Below, one piece after another: positions 25,420 to 33,523 of a stretch of DNA of 33,523 nucleotides; within the stretch, counting starts at the first letter, position 1, and every line of letters begins with the position of its first letter. The stretch spans positions 1 through 33,523 of the forward strand of contig DIHI01000063.1 in the NCBI GenBank assembly GCA_002420085.1. The letters are read 5' to 3'. A model generated the notes under the pieces. That model saw nothing but the letters and a program-made list of their open reading frames with translations. It made no database searches and was not told the origin of the DNA. A program made the translations under genes and the position numbers. The DNA comes from Lysobacterales bacterium UBA5700. GTDB lineage: Bacteria; Pseudomonadota; Gammaproteobacteria; Xanthomonadales; Xanthomonadaceae.

Positions 25420-26142
25420 ATGGCCTGGACGTTGACCCAACACGCCGACGCCGATGCCCTGGCGCAATCGCTGGCCGATGCCCTGGCCGACCTGCTGACC
25501 GTGGCCCTGCACGCGCGCGGCCGGGCGGTGCTGGCGCTGGCCGGTGGCCGCACGCCGTTTCCGCTGTATCGACGCCTGGCCGGCCGGGCGCTCGACTGGT
25601 CGAAGGTCAGCCTGATACCGACCGACGAACGTTGGGTGGACAGCGACCACCCGGCCTGCAATGCCCGCGAGATGCGGGCGGCGTTCGCCGACGCCGAGGG
25701 CGTGCGGGTGCTGCCGCTGGTGCCGGACCAGGTCGAACACCGGCCCGATGTCAGTCGACCCGATGTCAGTCTGGCCGAGGCGACCCTGGCCGCGCTGCCC
25801 GAACCCTTCGATGCGGTCGTGCTCGGCATGGGCGGCGATGGCCACTTCGCTTCGCTGTTTCCCGGCGCACTCGCGCTCGCCGATGGCCTGGCACCGGACA
25901 CTCCGCGCGATGCACTGGTGATCTGGCCCGAACCACTGCCGGCCGAGGCGCCGTTCGCGCGCATCTCGCTCACCCGCGCCCGCTTGCAGCGCTGCCGACG
26001 GCTGATCCTGGCGACGGTCGGTGCCGGCAAGCGGGCGGTGCTCGATCGGGCATTCGCGGCCGATGCCGATCCCCGACACCTGCCGATCGCTGCCCTGCTG
26101 CACGACCCGGATGCACGGGTCGAAATCCATTGGAGTCCGTGA
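25420..26142 (+). CDS. pgl: 6-phosphogluconolactonase
   Basis: Hydrolyses 6-phosphogluconolactone to 6-phosphogluconate. 240 residues, DevB/SOL family. The start is 4 nt after the zwf stop. Family motifs are seen: [16 protein letters not shown] (phosphate binding), [13 protein letters not shown], and [15 protein letters not shown]. The stop (TGA 26140-26142) shares one base with the edd start. An exact-length in-frame 15-bp duplication gives a doubled RPDVS at about residues 108-117, in a surface loop between strands. The insert adds five residues and probably does not harm the fold. Confidence 0.95.
   Translation: MAWTLTQHADADALAQSLADALADLLTVALHARGRAVLALAGGRTPFPLYRRLAGRALDWSKVSLIPTDERWVDSDHPACNAREMRAAFADAEGVRVLPLVPDQVEHRPDVSRPDVSLAEATLAALPEPFDAVVLGMGGDGHFASLFPGALALADGLAPDTPRDALVIWPEPLPAEAPFARISLTRARLQRCRRLILATVGAGKRAVLDRAFAADADPRHLPIAALLHDPDARVEIHWSP
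25741..25770 (+). repeat. 15-bp in-frame tandem duplication in pgl
   Basis: CGGCCCGATGTCAGT (25741-25755) is followed directly by CGACCCGATGTCAGT (25756-25770), with one synonymous Arg-codon difference. Both encode Arg-Pro-Asp-Val-Ser. It looks like recent replication slippage kept in frame. Confidence 0.85.
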
Positions 26143-27962
26143 TGTCGATTCATCCCATCATCGAAGCCGTCACCGAACGCATCCGCCACCGCAGCCAGGG
26201 TCTGCGCGGCGCCTATCTGGCGCGGATCGCGGCAGCGCGTGGCCAAGGTCCGGCGCGCATGCGGCTGGATTGTGGCAACCTCGCCCATGGCTTTGCCGCC
26301 TCGGGCGACGACAAGCCGACCCTGAGGGTCGGCCAGCGCGCCAACATCGGCATCGTCACCGCCTACAACGACATGCTCTCAGCCCATCAACCGCTGGAGC
26401 ACTACCCGGCACTGATCCGCATGGCGGCCCGCAATGCCGGATGCAGTGCCCAGGTCGCCGGTGGGGTGCCGGCGATGTGCGACGGCGTCACCCAGGGCCG
26501 GGCCGGCATGGAACTGTCACTGTTCTCGCGCGACAGCATCGCCATGGCGACCGCCATCAGCCTCTCCCACGACATGTTCGATGCCGCCGTGTTGCTCGGC
26601 GTGTGCGACAAGATCGTGCCGGGCCTGCTGATCGGGGCACTGAGCTTCGGCCATCTGCCGGTGATCCTGATTCCGGCCGGGCCGATGCCCTCGGGCATCC
26701 CCAACAAGGAGAAGGCGCGCATCCGCAAGCTGTACGCCGAAGGCAAGGCCAGCCGCGAACAGTTGCTCGATGCCGAGGCAGCGTCCTATCACGGTCCGGG
26801 CACCTGCACCTTCTATGGCACTGCCAATTCCAACCAGATGCTGATGGAGATGATGGGCCTGCACCTGCCGGGCAGCGCCTTCGTCAATCCCAACACGCCC
26901 CTGCGCGATGCGCTCACGGTCGCTGCCGCCGAGCGTGCCTGCCAGATCACCGCATTGGGCGATGACTACACGCCGATCGGCCACACCATCGACGAGAAGG
27001 CGATCGTCAATGCCCTGGTCGGCCTGGCCGCCACCGGCGGTTCGACCAACCACGCGATCCATCTGGTGGCGATCGCCCGCGCCGCTGGCCTGCTGATCGA
27101 CTGGACCGATCTCGACGAGGTTTCGCGGGTGACACCGCTGCTGGCGCGCATCTATCCGAACGGCAGCGCCGATGTGAACCACTTCCAGGCTGCCGGCGGT
27201 CTCGGCCGAGTAATGCGCGACCTGCTCGATGCCGGCCTGCTGCATCCGGACATCCGCTGCGTCCACGGCGGTGATCTGTACGCCCAGGCGCAGGAGCCCT
27301 GGCTCGACGGCAGCACCCTGCGCTGGCGCGATCCGCCGACCGAGTCGCTCGATCACGAGATCATCCGTCCGTTCACCGAACCATTCGCGAACGAAGGCGG
27401 CCTGCGCCTGTTGTGCGGCAACCTCGGTCGGGCGGTGGTGAAGATTTCCGCCGTCGCGCCCGAACATCGGCGCATTCGTGCCCCGGCGCGGGTATTCGAC
27501 TCGCAGGATGCCTTGCTGGCCGCGTTCAAGGCTGGCCAGCTCACCGGTGATCTGGTGGCGGTGGTGCGCGGCCAGGGGCCGCGTGCCAATGGCATGCCGG
27601 AGCTGCACAAGCTCACGCCGACCCTGTCGGTCCTGCAGGATCGCGGCCAGCGGGTCGCCCTGCTCACCGACGGCCGGATGTCGGGCGCCTCCGGCACCGT
27701 GCTGGCGGCGATCCACCTGGTGCCGGAGGCCGCCGAGGCCGGTCCGATCGCCCGGCTGCGCGAGGGCGATGTGCTGGTGATCGATGCCGAGACCGGACGA
27801 CTGGAGGTCGAGTGCGAGGCCACCGAGTGGGCCGCGCGGACACCGGCTGCGCTCGATCTGGCCAGCCATCGCCAGGGCATGGGGCGCGAGTTGTTCGGAC
27901 TGATGCGCAGCCACGTCGGCACCGCCGAACAGGGCGCGTGCAGCCTGTTCGTCGATGCCTGA
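26142..27962 (+). CDS. edd: Phosphogluconate dehydratase
   Basis: Dehydrates 6-phosphogluconate to 2-keto-3-deoxy-6-phosphogluconate (KDPG), the key Entner-Doudoroff step, using an oxygen-sensitive 4Fe-4S cluster. 606 residues from ATG 26142, normal for the IlvD/Edd family. Signature segments are [65 protein letters not shown] and [13 protein letters not shown]. Cluster cysteines occur in MCDG, VCDK and TCTF. The start overlaps the pgl stop (TGATG) and the end overlaps the longer glk start by 8 nt. Confidence 0.97.
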   Translation: MSIHPIIEAVTERIRHRSQGLRGAYLARIAAARGQGPARMRLDCGNLAHGFAASGDDKPTLRVGQRANIGIVTAYNDMLSAHQPLEHYPALIRMAARNAGCSAQVAGGVPAMCDGVTQGRAGMELSLFSRDSIAMATAISLSHDMFDAAVLLGVCDKIVPGLLIGALSFGHLPVILIPAGPMPSGIPNKEKARIRKLYAEGKASREQLLDAEAASYHGPGTCTFYGTANSNQMLMEMMGLHLPGSAFVNPNTPLRDALTVAAAERACQITALGDDYTPIGHTIDEKAIVNALVGLAATGGSTNHAIHLVAIARAAGLLIDWTDLDEVSRVTPLLARIYPNGSADVNHFQAAGGLGRVMRDLLDAGLLHPDIRCVHGGDLYAQAQEPWLDGSTLRWRDPPTESLDHEIIRPFTEPFANEGGLRLLCGNLGRAVVKISAVAPEHRRIRAPARVFDSQDALLAAFKAGQLTGDLVAVVRGQGPRANGMPELHKLTPTLSVLQDRGQRVALLTDGRMSGASGTVLAAIHLVPEAAEAGPIARLREGDVLVIDAETGRLEVECEATEWAARTPAALDLASHRQGMGRELFGLMRSHVGTAEQGACSLFVDA

Positions 27963-28986
27963 GCACGAGACCCAGGTGATGACCCACGACGCTGAATCGA
28001 TCGCCCTGGTCGCCGACATCGGTGGCACCAATGCCCGCTTCGCCCTGGCCGAATTCGGCGCTGGTCTGCCGCACCTGCACCATCCACAATCGCTGCCGGC
28101 CGCCGAGTTCGCCAGCCTCCAGCATGCTGCGGAACATTATCTGGCAGGCGTCGGCCACAGTCCCGCGCGCGCGGCGATCGCGGTCGCCTGCCCGGTGCGT
28201 GATGACGAGATTCGACTGACCAACCGCGCCTGGTCGTTCAGCCGCAGCGAACTACGCCAGGCATTGCAGGTCGAGCACCTGCTGGTGTTGAACGATTTCG
28301 GCGCGGCCGCCTGGACCGTGCCGACCCTGGCGGCCGGCGACAGTCTGGCGCTGTACGGCCCGAGCGCACTGCCACTGGCCGGGCCGATCAGCGTGCTCGG
28401 TCCCGGCACCGGTCTCGGTGTCGCCCTGCTGGTCGGGCATACCGGCGCGTGGTCGGTGGTCGAGACCGAAGGCGGCCACGTCAGCTTCGCCCCGCACGGA
28501 ACCGAGGAACGCGCCATCCACGACTGGTTCGTCGCCCGGCATGGCCGGGTGTCCAACGAGCGTCTGCTGTCCGGCATCGGCCTGTCGCAGATCGACGCCG
28601 CCCTGGCCCGGCGCAAGCCCGGCAAGCTCGATACGCCGGACGAGTCGCTGCGCGACCCGGCGGTGATCGTCGCAGCCGCCCTGGAGGGACACGATCTCTC
28701 GGCGCGCCGGGCACTGGCCCGGTTCTGCGCCATCCTCGGCAGCGTCGCCGGGGATACCGCCCTGATCCACGGCGCACGCACGGTGATGATTGCCGGCGGC
28801 ATCGTGCCGCGTTTCGTGCCGTTTCTGCGTCAGAGCGCCTTTCGCGAACGGTTTCTCGACAAGGGCCGGTTTGCTGCCTACCTCGAATCGGTCGCCGTGC
28901 GTGTGATCGTCCACCCCGCCCCCGGCCTGCTCGGCGCCGCCCTGGCCCTGGCCGCCACCCCCCATTCCAGCGAGTCATCGCCATGA
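27955..28986 (+). CDS. glk: Glucokinase
   Basis: Phosphorylates glucose with ATP to glucose 6-phosphate, feeding zwf. 343 residues from ATG 27955, which lies inside the end of edd. A second ATG at 27979 (335 residues) is equally plausible because the phosphate-binding motif [15 protein letters not shown] begins soon after it. Other ROK/Glk motifs are LNDFGAAAW, the adenosine loop [14 protein letters not shown] and [11 protein letters not shown]. The length is near E. coli Glk (321). Its presence in the operon means free cytoplasmic glucose, rather than PTS-imported glucose 6-phosphate, is the likely entry form. Confidence 0.95.
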   Translation: MPEHETQVMTHDAESIALVADIGGTNARFALAEFGAGLPHLHHPQSLPAAEFASLQHAAEHYLAGVGHSPARAAIAVACPVRDDEIRLTNRAWSFSRSELRQALQVEHLLVLNDFGAAAWTVPTLAAGDSLALYGPSALPLAGPISVLGPGTGLGVALLVGHTGAWSVVETEGGHVSFAPHGTEERAIHDWFVARHGRVSNERLLSGIGLSQIDAALARRKPGKLDTPDESLRDPAVIVAAALEGHDLSARRALARFCAILGSVAGDTALIHGARTVMIAGGIVPRFVPFLRQSAFRERFLDKGRFAAYLESVAVRVIVHPAPGLLGAALALAATPHSSESSP

Positions 28987-29642
28987 GCCAATGGACCCCC
29001 GACAGTCGCGCCGACGCGGTCGATGCCTTCCTCGAACACGCTCCGGTGCTGCCGGTGCTGGCGATCCAGCGCCTCGACGATGCCGTGCCACTGGCGCGCG
29101 CCCTGGTAGCCGGCGGCCTGCCGGTGCTGGAAGTGACCCTGCGCGGTCCGTTCGCACTGGCTGCCATCGCCGCCATTCGCTCGGCCGTGCCGGAAGCCGT
29201 GATTGGTGTCGGCACCGTCTTGCGCAGCACTGACCTGCACGCCGCGATCGAGGCCGGCGCCCGGTTCGCGATCGCACCGGGTGCCACCGAAGCGCTGTAC
29301 GCGGCCGCTGCCGGTGCCGTGATTCCATTCATCCCGGCGGTCGCCACCGCCAGCGAGTTGATGCGCGGACTGGAACTCGGCTATCGCCGCTTCAAGTTCT
29401 TTCCGGCCCGCTCGGCCGGCGGCACCGACGCCCTCCGCTCGCTGGCCGGTCCGTTCCCGCAGGCGCGCTTCTGCCCGACCGGCGGCATCGACGCCGAATC
29501 GGCGCCGTCCTACCTGGCACTGGCCAATGTCATCACCGTCGGCGGCTCGTGGATGGCCCCGAACGACGTCGTCGCACGCGGCGACTGGCAGGCCATCACC
29601 GCCCTGGCGCATGCCTGCACTGGATTGCGACCCGCCCGCTGA
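28983..29642 (+). CDS. eda: KDPG/KHG aldolase
   Basis: Splits KDPG into pyruvate and glyceraldehyde 3-phosphate through a Schiff base, ending the Entner-Doudoroff path. 219 residues from ATG 28983, overlapping the glk stop (ATGA). TIM-barrel family motifs: Glu50 in LEVTLRG, IGVGTVL, FIPAVATASE, the Schiff-base Lys138 in RRFKFFPA, and FCPTGGI. It is the last gene of the operon; 76 nt separate it from the glutathione-transferase gene, and no strong terminator is seen in that gap. Confidence 0.96.
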   Translation: MSQWTPDSRADAVDAFLEHAPVLPVLAIQRLDDAVPLARALVAGGLPVLEVTLRGPFALAAIAAIRSAVPEAVIGVGTVLRSTDLHAAIEAGARFAIAPGATEALYAAAAGAVIPFIPAVATASELMRGLELGYRRFKFFPARSAGGTDALRSLAGPFPQARFCPTGGIDAESAPSYLALANVITVGGSWMAPNDVVARGDWQAITALAHACTGLRPAR

Positions 29643-29718
29643 TCCCCGGCCCAACGACAGATCGCCGCCGCCATCGCGACTTGCTACTCTTGACGGCCAC
29701 CCGAGTCGAGACCCGCGC

Positions 29719-32792
<3,074 letters not shown>

Positions 32793-32793
32793 C

Positions 32794-32822
32794 CGGTGAC
32801 CGTCGGGCCGGCCTCACCCGGA
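32794..32822. terminator. Weak bidirectional hairpin between convergent genes
   Basis: CCGGTGA after the peptidase stop pairs imperfectly (one bulge) with TCACCCGG before the xth stop. The gap is only 31 nt and there is no T run, so the call rests mainly on position between convergent genes. Confidence 0.25.
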
Positions 32823-32823
32823 C

Positions 32824-33523
32824 TCACAGCGCCAGTTCGACCCAGGCCGGCGTGTGATCGCTCGGCCGCTCCCAGGTGCGCGGCTCGCGATCGATGCCGG
32901 CCGCCGTGCAGCGCGATTTCAGGGCATCGGACAGCAGGACCAGATCGATCCGCAGGCCCAGATTGCGGCGGAACCCGGCCTGGCGGTAATCCCACCAACT
33001 GAACTGTCCGCCGTCCTGACTGTGCAGGCGCAGACTGTCGTGCAGACCGAGCGCCAGCAGCCGATTCAGCGCCGCCCGCTCGGCGGTTGACGTGAGGATG
33101 CTGTCGTCACCCCAAGCTGCGGGATCATGCACATCGCGGGCATCCGGTGCGATGTTGAAATCACCCAGCACCACCAGATTGGGATAGCGGGCGATCTCAT
33201 CGGCCAGCCAATCGTGCAGCGCCGTCAACCAGCGCAGCTTGTAGTCGTACTTTTCATCGCCGACCGCCTTGCCATTGACCACGTACAGATTGACCACCCG
33301 CAGCATCTGCCCTGCCCCTCCGGCAGGCGCCCCGATCGTCGCCGCAATCACCCGCTTCTGCTCATCGGCGAAACCGGGAATGCCGACCTGGACCTCGGAC
33401 AATGGCTGGCGACTGAGGATCGCCACCCCGTTGTAGGTCTTCTGCCCGGCAAACACGCTGCGATAGCCGAGCCCGGCCAGCGCCCCATCGGGGAACTTGC
33501 CATCCTCCAGCTTGGTTTCCTGC
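32824..33523 (-). CDS. xth: Exodeoxyribonuclease III (5' end outside window)
   Basis: Class II AP endonuclease and 3'-5' exonuclease of base-excision repair. The frame is open to the right edge, so the first 25-30 residues are missing. Visible motifs: QETKLEDGKFP (metal-binding Glu), YNGVAILSRQP, NLYVVNGKAV, VVLGDFNIAP (Asp and Asn of the active site), GLRIDLVLLSD and the terminal SDHTPAWVEL (catalytic Asp-His). All endonuclease/exonuclease/phosphatase-fold residues I can place are intact. Confidence 0.95.
   Translation of the reverse strand, partial: QETKLEDGKFPDGALAGLGYRSVFAGQKTYNGVAILSRQPLSEVQVGIPGFADEQKRVIAATIGAPAGGAGQMLRVVNLYVVNGKAVGDEKYDYKLRWLTALHDWLADEIARYPNLVVLGDFNIAPDARDVHDPAAWGDDSILTSTAERAALNRLLALGLHDSLRLHSQDGGQFSWWDYRQAGFRRNLGLRIDLVLLSDALKSRCTAAGIDREPRTWERPSDHTPAWVELAL

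Noticed and set aside
23877..26288. 803-residue minus-strand open frame opposite zwf and pgl
   Set aside because: Shadow of two well-identified enzymes.
26142..27962. Edd versus dihydroxy-acid dehydratase (IlvD)
   Set aside because: The length of about 606 residues, Edd-type motifs and position between pgl and glk/eda favour Edd.

Overview
The window reads as chromosomal DNA of a GC-rich gammaproteobacterium. I infer the Xanthomonadales/Lysobacterales group from four things: the slt / NDUFA9-like NAD(P)-binding protein / cca gene string, a compact Entner-Doudoroff operon, a large TonB-dependent receptor with a plug typical of that group, and exported proteins with many repeats. Nothing looks like phage, insertion sequence, CRISPR, tRNA or rRNA. 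Every gene has the same strong G/C bias at third codon positions, so long antisense open frames are common and are mostly not genes.

Layout. 1-4988 (-) is the first 1662 codons of a giant secreted protein with about eight DUF11-type repeats followed by SdrD-B/Cna-B-like repeats; its 3' end lies outside the window. 5230-6642 (+) is a Y-family translesion polymerase. 6746-9604 (-) is a TonB-dependent receptor with a clear intrinsic terminator. 9767-10561 (-) is a TSUP permease. 10756-15034 (+) is a translationally coupled trio: soluble lytic transglycosylase, NDUFA9-like protein and CCA-adding enzyme. 15079-16887 (-) is an exported CehA/McbA-like PHP-fold protein. 17369-19234 (-) is an exported serine hydrolase with five BTRD1-type repeats. 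19235-20053 holds no confident gene but has a structured leader and a probable broken gene for an exported peptide. 20054-23388 (-) is an ECF sigma factor gene overlapping a Ser/Thr kinase-TPR gene. 23952-29642 (+) is a complete glucose-to-pyruvate Entner-Doudoroff operon, zwf-pgl-edd-glk-eda. 29719-32792 (+) is a nu-class glutathione transferase coupled to an exported DPP-IV-like peptidase. 32824 to the right edge (-) is xth, missing its first residues.

How the genes work together. glk, zwf, pgl, edd and eda cover every step from glucose to pyruvate plus glyceraldehyde-3-phosphate, and the junctions (4-nt gap, 1-nt, 8-nt and 4-nt overlaps) imply one transcript. The sigma factor and kinase also overlap by 4 nt and no anti-sigma gene is visible. 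The sigma factor has Asp-Thr-Thr-Ala where canonical ECF factors carry an acidic Asp-Ala-Glu-Asp-type motif in region 2.2, which fits control by threonine phosphorylation. This pair, the BTRD1 hydrolase and the odd leader/broken gene between them are the parts most worth following up.
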